Assembly: GCA_037176725.1 (NCBI GenBank)
Contig: JAZBRS010000076.1
Location: 123,337,001 to 123,401,000 of the forward strand
Source of the DNA: Posidonia oceanica
Lineage: Eukaryota > Streptophyta > Magnoliopsida > Alismatales > Posidoniaceae
Reading direction: 5' to 3'
Length of the DNA: 64,000 nucleotides
In this document: piece by piece, positions 11,501 through 22,619 of the stretch
Layout: the number at the start of each line of letters is the position of its first letter
Numbering within the stretch: the first letter of the stretch is position 1
Notes under the pieces: model-generated
Database searches by the model: none
Seen by the model: only the letters and a program-made list of their open reading frames with translations
Told to the model about the DNA's origin: nothing
Made by a program: the position numbers and the translations under genes

Positions 11501-14124
11501 AGGTCTTTTTAGGGCTTGCGGCTATCATTCCTGGTGGTCCGGTCTTGATAAGGCTTGTACTTATCATTCATGACCACTTCCGAGTCTTGTTGGGGCTTGC
11601 ACCTATCATTCTTGCCGGTCCGGTCTAGGAAAGGCATGAACTTATCATTCCAGACCTCTTCCGGGTCATGTAAGGGCTTGCACCAATCATTCCAGGCGGT
11701 CTGGTCTAGATAAGACTTCTACTTATCATTCCAGACCTCTTTCGAGTCTTCTTAGGGCTTGCACCTATCATTCCTGGCAGTCAGGTATTGATAAGGCAAC
11801 TACTTATCATTCCTGACCTCTTCCTGGTCTTGTTAGGACTTGCACCTATCATTCCTAGCGGTCCGGTCTTGATAAGGCAGGCACTTATCATTCCTGATTT
11901 CTTCCGGGTCTTGTTAGGGCTTGCACCAATCATTCCTGGCGGTCCGGTCATGATAAGGCTCGTACTTGTCATTCCTTACCTCTTCCGGGTCATGTTAGGG
12001 CTTGCACCTATCTTTCCTGGCGGTCCGGTCGTGATAAGGCTCGTACCTAACATTCCTAACCTCTTCTTGGTCTTGTTAGGGCTTCAACCTATCATTCTTG
12101 GGAGTCCGGTCATGATATGGCTTGTACTTATTATTCCTGACGTCTTCCGGGTTTTGTTAGGGCTTGCACCTACAATTCCTGGTGGTCCGGTCTTGATTAG
12201 GCCTGTACGTAACATTCCTGACTTCTTCCGGGTCTTGTTAGGGCTTGCACCTATCATTCCAGGCGGTCCGGTCTTGATAAGGCTTGTACTTATCGTTCCC
12301 GACCTCTTCCCTGTCTTGTAAGGGCTTGCACCAATCATTCTTGGTGGTCCGGTCTTGATAAGGCTTGTACTTGTCATTCCTGACCACTTCTGGGACTTGT
12401 CAGAGCTTGCACGTATCTTTCCTGACGGTCAGTTATTGATAAGGCTTGTACTTATCAATCCTGACCTCTTCCTGGTCTTGTTAGGGCTTGCACCTATCAT
12501 TCCAGGTGGTCCTATCTTGATAAGGCATGTACTTATCATTCCTGACCTCTTCCGGGTCTAGTTAGGGCTTGCACCATTCATTCCTGCTGGTCCGGTCATC
12601 ATAGGGCTTGTACTTATCATTCCGGACCTCTTTCGAGTCATGTTAGGGCTTGCACCTATCATTCCTAGCGGTCCGATCTTGATAAGGCTTCTTCTTATCA
12701 TTCCTGACCTCTTTGGGTCTTGTTAGGGCTTGCACCAAACATTCCAAGCGGTTCAGTCATGAAAAAGCTTGTACTTATCATTCCTGACCTCTTCCGGGTC
12801 TTGTTAGGGCTTGCACCTATCATTCCTGGCGGTCCGGTCATGATAAGGCATGTACTTTACAATCCTGACCTCTTCCAGGTCTTTTTAGGGCTTACGGCTA
12901 TCATTCCAGGCGGTCCGGTCTTGATAAGGCTTGTACTTATCATTCATGACCACTTCTGCGTCTTGTTGTGGCTTCACCTTTCATTCCTAGCGGTCCGGTC
13001 TTCATAAGGCGTGTACTTATCATTCGAGACCTCTTCCGGGTCTTGTTAGGGTTTGCACCTATCATTGCTGGCGGTACGGTCATGATAAGGCTTGTACAAA
13101 TCATTCCTGACCTCTTACGGATTTTGTTAGGGCTTGCACTTAACATTCCTGGCGGTCCGGTCTTGATAAGGCTAGTACCTATCATTCCTGACCTCTTCCG
13201 GGTCTTGTTAGGGCTTGAACCATTCATTCCTGGCGGTCCGGTCATGATAAGGCTCCGACATATCAATCCTGACCTCTTCTGGGTCTTGTTTGGGCTGGCA
13301 CCAACCATTCCTGGCGGTCCGGTCTTGATAAGGCTCGTTCTTATCGTTACTGACCTCTTCCTGGTCTTGTTAGGGCTTCCACCTATCATTCCAGGGGGTC
13401 CAGTCTTGAGAAGGCTTGTACTTATCATTCTTCACCTCTTCCAGGTTATCTTAGGGCTTGCACCTATCATTACTGGCGGTCTGGTCTTGATAAGGCTTGT
13501 ACGTATCATTCCTGACCTCTTCCGTGTCTTGTTTTGGCTTGAACCAATCAGTCCTGGCGGTCCGGTCCAGATAAGGCTCGAACATATCAATCCTGACCTC
13601 TTTCGGGTCTTGTTAGGGCTTGCACCTATCATTCTCGACGGTCCGGTCTTGATAAGGCTCGTACTTATCATTCCTGACCTCTACCAGGTCTAGTTAGGGC
13701 TTGCACCTATCATTCCTGGCAGTCTGGTCTTCATAAGGCTTGTACTAATCATTCCGGACCTCTTTCGGGTCTTCTTAGGGCTTGCACCTATCATTCCTGG
13801 CGGTCCGGTCATGATAAGGCTCGTACCTACCATTCCTGACCTCTTCCATGTCTTGTTGTGGCTTGCACCAATCATTCCTGGCGGACCATTCTTGATCAGG
13901 CTTGTACTTATCATTCCTGACCACTTCTGGGTCTTCTTAGGGCATGATCCAATCATTCCAAGCGGTCAGGTCATGATAAGGCTCATACATATCATTCCTG
14001 ACCTCTTCCGGGTCTTGTTCGGGCTGGCACCTATCATTCCTGGTGGTCCAGTCTTGATAAGGCTCGTTCTTAACATTCCTGACGTCTTCTAGGTCATGTT
14101 AGGGCTTCCATTAATCATTCCTGG
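8530..14124. repeat. 81-bp satellite array, left part (~69 units)
   Basis: Head-to-tail units of 81 bp; for example AGGGCTTGCA at 10621 recurs in register at 10702. Each unit is a 39-bp and a 42-bp half sharing the core GGCTTGYACYTATCATTCCT and differing afterwards (GGCGGTCCGG versus GACCTCTTCC). Units differ by scattered substitutions, with a few losing about 3 bp. The array is bounded exactly by LTR A on the left and by Element B on the right. Since 81 is 27 codons, one frame on each strand is open over long distances. I do not read these as genes. Confidence 0.95.
14120..14124. repeat. Target site duplication of Element B, left copy (CCTGG)
   Basis: CCTGG immediately precedes the TG of the left LTR, and the same 5 bp follow the CA of the right LTR at 42828-42832. 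Removing B and one copy restores a normal satellite unit in register. Confidence 0.95.
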
Positions 14125-14239
14125 TGTAGCGATCCCGATCGGAACCAGGCTCGCTATTTAGCGGCGATTGAGATCCGAGGAAGAGGCTCAACTCGAAAAA
14201 CACTTAAAATCGAGGAGAAAAGGAAAAGATAAGACAAAT

Positions 14240-14251
14240 CAGAGTCGCCAC
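14240..14251 (-). other. PBS-like motif inside the LTR
   Basis: The plus-strand 12-mer CAGAGTCGCCAC is identical to the twelve bases covering most of the PBS of Element B (36530-36541), but lies about 115 bp inside the LTR. Similar motifs occur at the same place in LTRs A, C and D with one or two changes. Confidence 0.7.
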
Positions 14252-14429
14252 CATGTCTATTAACGGGAGACAAGGAAAACCGGGGGAAATGCATGAGTTA
14301 ACACGCAAAACCAAGAAAGAAATGCGAAGCAAAGCAATGCAAAGGAAAACAAATGCAAATGAATGCAAATGTGATGACTCTAGCCTAGGATAGGGGCAAT
14401 ATGGTCATTGCGGGCCAGAAGACAGGGCA

Positions 14430-14513
14430 AGGACTCCTGTTACGTGCGGGGAAGGTGTTAGGCACCCCCGACACGCCCGAAAATCGGTCTTTCTAGGCTT
14501 ACGCTCGCATATG
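14430..14513 (-). promoter_or_regulatory. Strongly conserved LTR block with GGTG/CACC stem
   Basis: This ~80-bp block is nearly invariant in all full LTRs (A 2910-2990, B right 36847-36930, C 49321-49402, D 57553-57634) while the surroundings diverge. Its core on the plus strand is GGGGAAGGTGTTAGGCACCC, where GGTG and CACC can pair inside GGGG and CCCC. Selective conservation suggests a function in transcription, RNA processing or packaging. Which of these cannot be told from sequence. Confidence 0.6.
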
Positions 14514-14789
14514 CAGGGAAATGCAGGATTGAATGCCTATGTGCCTATGAATGCCTAAATGAATGCTCAAGGAGTGCTCTAAGTGGGAAAATGCAAGGCA
14601 GGGAAGTAAACGTGCTCTCTAAGTGCTCAGCTACGCTGTCCGTGTTCCGAACCAGGCGAAACCTAGCTCGTGAGAACTCCAGGCAGTAAGCATCACAGCC
14701 CTATATGCAAATGCAAGCGAGGAAACAAAACAGCGTGAAAACCATGCAATGGGATCGACATGCAAGAGAAAACGGCGCGAAACACGCAA

Positions 14790-15070
14790 AACGAGGCGGG
14801 AAGCGAACAACGCACGCAAAACGATGCAAAAGAGCGAAATCGTCACGCAAAACGAGCAGAAAACAAGGCAGCGCGCAAAACGAGACAAGAGAGCAAGAAG
14901 GTACGCAAAACAGGACGAAAAAACAGAATGGTACGCAAAACGGGGCGAAAGAATAAAACCGGCACGCAAAACAAACGAGAAGGCAAGACAGTGCGCAAAA
15001 TGAGACAAGAAAACAGATGGGCACGCAAAACGGAGCGAAAGCGAGGGCGGGCACGCGAAACGGTGCCAAA
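14790..15070. repeat. 30-bp minisatellite in 3' LTR of B
   Basis: About nine or ten degenerate 30-bp units built on ACGCAAAAC. Repeated exactly in the other LTR at about 37207-37487. Open frames on both strands arise from the period being a multiple of three. Confidence 0.8.
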
Positions 15071-16920
15071 ACAGCGAAGCAAAAACCTCGAAAAAGCCAT
15101 GCAAATGCGAGAATGCAGAAAGAGATTAAAAGGGGTCAAAGGGGAGGCAAGACAACGTGTGTATAAGAACAAACGCTGTTTAGGACCACTCAGAGCAGGT
15201 GTGAAGACCTACTGAGGGGAGAAAGGGCAAATGGAGGGATTACCACCTCTTTGCGGCTGTTTCCCACTAAACCGTTCCACGGTGTGTCTCGCATGCTGCC
15301 CAAAGCTCGCGATGCGATCGGATCGTGGAAAAAGGGGAAGAAAGTCACATAAAGTGGCAAATCCAAGGAGAACGCAACACGAAACACACAGGGAAACGCG
15401 AAACGAGGATCTGAATAGACAAGCAGAAAGGGGAAGTCCTATTCTACATGTTCAAAGAGACAGAAAGCGAAAACAAGGAAAACTGTGCAAATGCCATGCA
15501 AATGAATGCAATGCAGGGGTTCAGGAGGACATACCAGGAAGTCCGGGAGCCTGATCTGAAATCTGTCTGGTCTATGCTGAAGAGCGCTTCGCTGCGGTCG
15601 CTTGGGCAGCTCACTTGAGAAGATCCAACGGCCGGATTGGAAGATATCGCAGCTCCAAGGCAGAAGGGCCAGAACAGGGGAGAAGAACAGATCTAGGTGT
15701 TCAGGAGGTCCTAGGGATGTGCATAAGGGTCCTCCCAAGTGAAAGGGAGCTAGGAGTGCTTAGTGTGTGCAAAGGGGATGCTGAAATGCAAGACTAAATG
15801 GATGCAGAATGCATGCAAAAGCAAGAAAAAGTAAAGAAAAGAAGCTGGGAAAAAACTAGGATTTCAGAAAGTATTTTGAAAAAGAAGAGGGGCTAAAAAA
15901 TGCAAATTTCCCAGAAAACAGGGTTCCACGGGAGAGGATTTTGAAAACAGGGGAAGACAGGGGTCTATTTGGCAAAAAAAACTAGGCTCAGAAAGGTGTT
16001 TTGAAAAGAAGGTATGCTTTGAAAGAGATTTTGAAACCAAAAGGGGGTCAGAGTGCAATTTTAAAAAAATCTAGGGTCTAAGATGCAAATTTTCCAGAAA
16101 ACAAGGTCCTGGGGAGTCTGGGGGTACTAGTGGAAGGTCTGTATGAAATTTGGTAGGCATAGGGGCTAAAATGCAACCTAGGGGCAAAATGGTCTTTTCA
16201 CATGATTTTTAAAGCATGCAGGGACCTAAGTGTGGTTTTGAAAACATGCAGGGGTTGAAAATGCAATTTAGTATGGAAAATATGCTCTGAAAATTAAATG
16301 ACAGGACCACAGTGCAATTTCTGGAAAATATGGGGTTAAAAATGCAATGCAGTAAGTTAAAATACATGCAGCACAGTTACTGTCCATTTAAAATGGACCT
16401 AACTGCAAATATGATAAAGTAGAGGGGCTAATATGCAATGCATCAACCAAAAATAAAAATCAGAACCTAGGTTTCTACAGTGCATGGACTTAAATGCAAA
16501 AATGGAAAAATGCAGGGACTTGGAATGCAATGCAGTATGGAAAAATAAAAAATAATCCTAAGTTCTAACAGTGCATGGGACTTAAATGCAAAAATAAAAA
16601 CATGCAAGGGGCCAGGATGCAATATAGTATGGTAAATATGAGTAAATAAATGAACTGATTAAATGCAGGACCTAGGTGCAAAAACTGAGAACAGGAGGAC
16701 TAAATTACAAAAAATTAAAGCAGCACAGCACAGTAAAAGGATCTACTTGCAAATATTGAAAAACATAAACAGATCGTGCAATTTAGCAAAGCATTTAATT
16801 AAAAACTAAGCAGAATAAATGAAATAAGGACTGGAATGTAAAAATGAAAAAACTTAAGACAGATATGCAATATTCACCCTAAAACTATATAAACTGAAAA
16901 ATAAAGACACAGTGCCGGTC

Positions 16921-16973
16921 GTCGACGGCGACGCGCACTGTAGCACGAAACTTCCAGCGCTCATGCCGTCGAC
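16921..16973. repeat. LTR hairpin (version B, left copy)
   Basis: Arms GTCGACGGC (16921-16929) and GCCGTCGAC (16965-16973) are perfect 9-bp reverse complements around a loop containing CACTGTAGCA. Position and loop match the hairpins of the other LTRs, but the arm sequence is different. Confidence 0.75.
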
Positions 16974-19900
16974 AGGGGGGGGCTGAGGATGCGCAGTCGA
17001 ACGGAGGAGGTGCTCCCGGAGTTGGCAGAGACAGGGCGGCAATCGGTGGAGGACGACGCTGTCTGGAACGTGCCGGAGCGTTCGCCGGAGCTCTACAGAA
17101 GGTCTGAAGCTCGGTCCGGTCGTTCGACGCAGCGAAGCTGCGCTCTGAAGACCGGAGGAGACTCCTGACGTCCGTGCGGAGCTTCGGGGATCACCGGGAT
17201 GGCGTTCCGCTGGCTGGAGCGCCGCGAAGACCGGAGGACGTTGCCGGAGAAGATGACCGGACCGGCGAGCGGAAACGGAGCAGGAGGGCCGGAAAAGCTA
17301 GTCTAAAGGGCAGGGAAGCGAGAGGAAAAGAAAAGGAAGCTAATGGAAGCAAAATTTACCTCTTTCCGCGTCTGAGTCGTTCCCCCGACGTCAGTGGTTC
17401 CAGAGCCGGTCGGCGGAGGTCGTTCGGTCACAGCGGGCGTCGTCCGTCGCTCGCGAAGGTTGGAGCGGCTTCTGAATGTTCCTCCGGTGCTTCCCAGATA
17501 GTCAGACGGAAGCTTCGCAGCACGGGTGGTGGTTCGACTGATTTGGGTTCACAGGTTGCTGCCGGAGGTCGGGGAGGGGCGTTGCTGCTCGTCGGCTTGG
17601 ATGGAGCGCTCTGGGAGATTGCTGGAGGTGCGGGGAGTGGTTCTGGGTGGTTGAAATGCTTTTTGGGAGGCTGTGGAGTGGTCTTGGAGCTAGGTCGGTT
17701 TTCTGGGCTGAAGATGGTCTAGGTGTTTGTAGTGGAGCTTAAGGTCTACGATGGGTGGCTGGGTTTGATGGTTGGTGTTTTGAGAAGGTGGAGGTCCAGT
17801 GAGTCTCTGGACAAAGTTTGGGAGAGGGTGGTGAGTTGGAGTGGAGGGAATTGTGAGAGAAAGGAGCTGGGTTGCAGGTCTGGTGATCGGGGTGTTTCCG
17901 GGTGGTTTTAGGTGGGTTCAGTGGGTGGAATGGCCGGAGAATGAGGCTGGGAAATGGCTGGGTTTTGGGTGATCTTGGGGGAGCAAAGGGGAGAAGTGTG
18001 GAGGCTTGGAGTGGTGTTGGGGGATTGGAAAAGAAAGAAGGATGCTCTGCTGATATTTTCAGAGAAGAAAAGAAGAAGACTGGATGGAGGGATCGGGCTC
18101 TGATGAGGGCTTCTCTCCGGGATGCCCAGAACTCACAAACACTCTCTTTCCTCTCTCTTTTCACTCCGGAATTGGAAGAGGATCAGGGGAGAAGGAAGAT
18201 CGCACAGAAAGGAAAGAAAAAACGGATTTTGGTCTCTGGTTTGCCGGTGGTCTCTCGTTGCTCTCTCTTGCTCGCTCTCACTGCCAATTGAAGGTCTATC
18301 TCTCTCTGATTGAAGGAAGGACGGGAAGCTTTTATCTGGGGAGGGGAGGCTGCTGGCGCGCTGGAAGTTTTTGAAATCCATCGGTGGCCACTGCAGCAGA
18401 GAGGACCGGTGTCGTCCGACTCCGGAAAAACTGCTGAGACGAGGGAGAGGCGGCGAGCTGCTGTAGATGAAAGGACGGAGCTTCGAATTCAAATGGAATG
18501 GAGGGAGACCTGTAGCAGCGAGCTCGCGGGAAGGAAATCCGGTGGAAGCGCGAGGAAGAAGAAGGAGGAGACGAAGCGTGGGCCGGACTGCTGCGGGCTG
18601 AGAAAAAGAATGAAAAAGAAAGAAAAGAAGAAATGGGCCGGATTGAGCCCAGTAAGGAAGGAAAGAAAGAAAGAAAGAAAGAAAGAAGGAGGAAAGAAAG
18701 AGAGGGTAGAATGGGGAAATAAAATAGGTAAAAATAAACTAAAAATAAGTAAAAATATTAGAAGAGTTTTGCTGTAGGTTAGGATTTTAATTAAGATTTT
18801 TAATGGTTATTTTGAGTTGATTAATGTGTTTTGGGCTTGATTAGGGTTTTAGGGTTTTGGTTTTGTTTTTAATTGGTTTTCACTTGATTAAATGTTTGTT
18901 AATCCCCTTTTAAATTATTTTAAAAATTTTATTTCTTTTGTTGGACACTTAGGGCATTGATTAGGATTTTTCAGGATTTATTTTGTATTATTTTAGGGTT
19001 GGTTTTAGATTTTAAAGTTGTAGTCTTCTTAGGGTTTTTCTTTCTTAAGTCTTTTAAGTTATGTCTTGATTTTTATTTAAGGATTTTTCTTGAAGTTTTT
19101 AGTTGGATTTTTCTGGTTTGATAGGGTGTTTTTGAGCTTTTCAGATGTGTTTTTTTTCCTTTTTTTTAATTAAGCTTTTAACTTGTTTTTCTTATGTTTA
19201 CTAGGTTAAGTCCTTTGCCTTTTTTAATTATTTGTTTTAATGTTTGATTTTTAATTCTCCTTTTTAGGGTTTGTTTTTTAATTCTTCTGATGGGTTTTTA
19301 CCTTTGGTGGGTTTTGATTTTGTTTTAGCTTTTTTCCTGATTTTTCAGTGTTTTCTTTTGATTTGTTTTGCATTTTTTAGTTTGCATGTTTAGTTTTCTT
19401 TTTAGCTTGCTTAAGTTAAGTTTAAGTTGTTAATTGCTTGTTTAACATTTTTTAATTGTTTTTCTTAGGGTACTGATTTGTTTGTTTTATGTTTTGAGAT
19501 TTTACAGATTTTTATGGGTTTTTGTGGATTTTTGCAAAAGGGAGAAAAGGGAAAAGAGAAGGAGGAAAAAATGGAATAAAAAGGGGAATAAAAGGAAAAA
19601 GATAGGTTGGAGGAAAACGATTTTTAAAAATTCAGAAAAAGTGTTAAAAATAAAGTAAAAATAGGGATAGGATAGAGGAAGGATAGAAGCACAGAGGGGG
19701 CCCACAGCCAGACCAGAAAAAGGATCAGAAAGGGATGAAAAGAGAGATGATAATCAGGAGAGAGAGAGGAGAGAGAAAATGATAATCCCGGAGAGAGAAA
19801 AGGATAATTTGGGTGAAAGGAAGGCTTAGAGGTCTCAGAATGGGGTGAAAATTGGCGAGTGGGTAGTCTAGGGCTTAAGGTATTCGGTCTAAGGTTTTGG

Positions 19901-20162
19901 TTTGATTCTAAGAAGGTTTTGGAGGGGTTTCAAGGTGTAGAAAAAGGGGAAATTCACCTAGGTTTTCTAGGGTTTTTGGGAATGGGTCAGGTTTAGAAAT
20001 TTCTAGGTTTTAGAGTAGGTTTGTTGAGTGGGTGTTGGTGGATTTTCCTATGGATTTTGGTCAAGTTTTGAGCTCGGGAAGAGGGGTAAAGGCTTAGGTC
20101 AAGTTGGCTGGTTATGAAGGGTAGAAAGGAGGGTTAGGGTTTGGTTTTGGCTTGGGTTTTGG

Positions 20163-20258
20163 ATGGTTTGAGGGTAAGGTTTTGGGATGGTTTCAGGGTA
20201 AGGTTTTGGGATGGTTTCAGGATAAGGTTTTGGGATGGTTTCAGGATAAGGTTTTGGG
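20163..20258. repeat. 24-bp tandem repeat at LTR B end (4 copies)
   Basis: Four units begin ATGGTTT at 20163, 20187, 20211 and 20235. The same four copies occur in the right LTR at 42580-42675. They are missing from LTRs A and C, so they mark a subfamily. Confidence 0.85.
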
Positions 20259-20394
20259 GTTAGAAAATGGGTGTGGTTCTAGGTTTGGCTCTGAGGTTTG
20301 AGCTGGAGTTTGATTTGGGAAGAAGGATGAAGAGGAATGTGCGATTTTGGGTTTTTCCTAGCCGCCAGAGAGATCCGCTGATTCAGCCTTGTCG

Positions 20395-20478
20395 AAATGG
20401 GGTGTCAACAGATGCCCCTCCCTGAGCGAGGTCAAGGGGACCGAGACCGCTGCTCAGGGTTGACAAGACACCCCATTT
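20395..20478. repeat. Inverted repeat enclosing the polypurine tract of Element B
   Basis: AAATGGGGTGTC at 20395-20406, at the end of the 3' LTR, is the exact reverse complement of GACACCCCATTT at 20467-20478, just inside the element. GTC and GAC extend it with one bulged base. The PPT and the U3 boundary lie in the enclosed loop. Element D has the same arrangement. Confidence 0.8.
20411..20423 (-). other. Polypurine tract of Element B
   Basis: On the minus strand AGGGAGGGGCATC directly precedes the 3' LTR, which starts TGTTGACACC. This is the expected place of the plus-strand DNA primer. The same 13 bases are found next to LTR D. Confidence 0.85.
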
Positions 20479-20980
20479 GACCGGAGGGCCAAAAGATTTG
20501 CTATTGGCGTGAGTTACTTATTCGGCGGATGCACCGAACGTCGTAGCCCATTGCCGCAATGCGAGGTGTTGGGTGCAGATAAATGATGCTAAGTATGCAA
20601 TGCATGCTAATGCGATGCAAAAGTTAGTACAAAAGTTAGTGCAACTAGAAGAGATGCTGATGCCACGCAAGTGATGCTGATGATGTTAAATTAATATGCA
20701 ATGCTAGCTGAGAAGGTGCGGAGATGATGCAAGAGAGAAGATAAAAGGACGCGATGTGGCGCGAGGATCTGGCAGGGAGGCCAAACTCACGCGACAAAGC
20801 GAGGGGAAACAGGGTGCAGCTTGTCCCCGTCTGGGGAACAAGCCAGCAGGAAAGAAAAGAGTGCGAGGGGAGAGAGGCCAACTCTCCTATCGCAGAAAGG
20901 GGGTGCGTGACTTTGTCTTCCTGGGACAAGGTTACGCCGAAAAGGAGAAAAAAAATGATAAGGTGACGGGCTCATCGTCC
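20424..20980 (-). other. 3' untranslated internal region of B, unique part
   Basis: Non-repetitive sequence between the PPT and the hairpin array, with GATGC-rich patches around 20580-20720. It aligns with 63419-63880 of Element D. Small ORFs here overlap each other on both strands and show no domain. I see no gene. Confidence 0.7.
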
Positions 20981-21960
20981 GGATAGTTTACGGTCCTATC
21001 AACCGGGAGTGACAGTTTACGGTCCTGTCAACCGGAGCAGTTGTGAGTGATAGTTACTGGATATCAGCCGTATAACATGGTTGTGGGTGATAGTTTAGGA
21101 GTATCAGCCTAACGACAGTTTACGGTCCTGTCAACCGGTGGATAGTTTACAGACCTATCAACTGGAGCGACAGTTTACGGTCCTGTCAACCGGAAACCAC
21201 AAGCCATGAGTGATAGTTACTGGATATCAGCCGTATAACGCAATGCCGGATAGTTTACAGTCTATCATCTGGAACGACAGTTTACGGTCCTGTCAACCGG
21301 CGGATAGTTTACAGACCTATCAACTGGAGGATAGTTTACAGTCCTATCAACTGGAAACGGCATTGCGAGGGACAGTTACTGGATGTCAGCCGTATAACAT
21401 CATTGCGCGTGGTAGTTTACAGTCCTACCAACTGGTGGATAGTTTACAGACCTATCAACTGGAGCGACAGTTTACGGTCCTGTCAACCGGCAGATAGTTT
21501 ACAGACCTATCAACTGGAAACGCGCAATGATGAGGGATAGTTACTGGATATCAGCCGTATAATGCAATTGCTGGTGATAGTTTAGGAATATCAGCCTAAC
21601 GACAGTTTACGGTCCTGTCAACCGGCGGATAGTTTACAGACCTATCAACTGGAGGAAAGTTTACAGACCTATCAACTGGAAACCGCAATTGCAAGGGACA
21701 GTTACTGGATGTCAGCCGTATAACGTAATTGCACGCGATAGTTTACAGACCTATCAACTGGAGCGACAGTTTACGGTCCTGTCAACCGGCGGATAGTTTA
21801 CAGACCTATCAACTGGAAAAGTGCAATTACGAGGGACAGTTACTGGATGTCAGCCGTATAACACAACTGCGGGCCAACCATGGATCGGCCAGAAGATAGT
21901 TTAGGTTATCAGCCTGAGAGTGATTGATTGTTGATAGTTTCGGATATCAGCCTAGCACGA
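20981..21960. repeat. Array of ~26-bp hairpin-forming repeats in the 3' region of B
   Basis: Dozens of short units of two kinds alternate: GATAG-loop-CTATC or GACAG-loop-CTGTC with a 9-base loop, and GATA/TATC or GACA/TGTC units of the SAGTTACTGG type. Both arms change together from unit to unit, including one GGTAG/CTACC at about 21411-21432. Blocks of these units are separated by short spacers with variations of GCAATTGC or GCAATG. No protein frame is credible. Confidence 0.9.
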
Positions 21961-22465
21961 GTGATTGATTGATTGATTGATAAGAGGGGACGAGAGCATG
22001 ATGAGAATGATAAGATATCGGACTTATCGGCCGGCAAAGAGGGGATGAGGTAATGATGAGAAGTTAAGCTAAAGAGGGGGATGAGATCATGATAAGAAGC
22101 TAAGCTAAAGAAGGGGGTGAGATCATGATGAGAATTTAAGCTAAAGAAGGGGATGAGATCATGATGAGAATTTAAGCTAAAGAAGGGGATGAGATCATGA
22201 TGAGAATTTAAGCTAAAGAGGGGGGTGAGATCATGATGAGAATTTAAGCTAAAGAGGGGGATGAGATCATGATGAGAAGCTAAGCTAAAGAGGGGGATGA
22301 GATCATGATGAGAATTTAAGCTAAAGAGGGGGATGAGATCATGATGAGAATTGTTGATTGATAAGATATCGGACTTATCGGCCGGCAAAGAGGGGATGAG
22401 GGAATGATGAGAATGATAAGATATCGGACTTATCGGCCGGCAAAGAAGGGGTAAGGGAATGATGA
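21961..22465. repeat. 36-bp tandem repeat in the 3' region of B
   Basis: About ten units of 36 bp carrying ATGATGAGAATTTAAGC and an AAAGAGGGGGATGAGATC-like part, flanked on both sides by GATAAG-loop-CTTATC hairpins (near 22010, 22360 and 22410). In the sense frame they would read as a 12-residue repeat (minus strand, 22388-21909). I consider this a by-product of the period. Confidence 0.85.
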
Positions 22466-22619
22466 GAAGAAATCATCCCATGACGCCAGGAACGTCATAG
22501 GGGAAAGAGGGAAAGAACGATACCAAGGGGCGATCAAAAGATGCCCCTGGTGTCGGGATGACACCAGGGGTTGGCCAGCGCGTCCTTGGCATCGAAAGCA
22601 GAGAGTGATGACAAGAGTG
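22466..22619 (-). other. Spacer between repeat arrays in B
   Basis: Unique stretch with two copies of a GATGCCCCTGGTRTC-like motif, which recurs at about 23045-23080. I see no gene. Confidence 0.5.

Larger units (their letters stand above)
14125..20410 (-). mobile_element. 3' LTR of Element B (6286 bp)
   Basis: Identical in length to the right LTR. Two differences were seen: 16777 T versus 39194 C, and 20052 G versus 42469 C. Zones on the plus strand: end block with PBS-like motif (14240-14251) and G-rich motif (14430-14513); 30-bp minisatellite (14790-15070); ATGCAA-rich zone (15830-16900); hairpin (16921-16973); GC-rich zone (16975-18620); GA tract (18640-18720); T-rich zone with telomere-like motifs (18730-19510); purine-rich stretch (19520-19830); 24-bp repeats (20163-20258). 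ORFs here, including one of 182 codons at 17174-17722, have no recognisable protein character. Confidence 0.95.

Noticed and set aside
17174..17722. 182-codon ORF in the GC-rich LTR zone (also 39591-40139), and the 227-codon ORF at 61136-61819
   Set aside because: No domain, not conserved between LTRs A, B, C, D and E, and antisense to the element.
18839..18862. Telomere or interstitial telomeric repeat
   Set aside because: Only two to three imperfect TTTAGGG-like units (also near 7148, 41256, 53467 and 62045), at the same LTR position each time and within a generally T-rich zone.
21909..22388. Sense-strand ORF of 159 codons with a 12-residue repeat (HHDLIPLFSLNS)
   Set aside because: Created by the 36-bp tandem repeat; the frame starts and ends in repeats and has no counterpart that can be seen in Element D.
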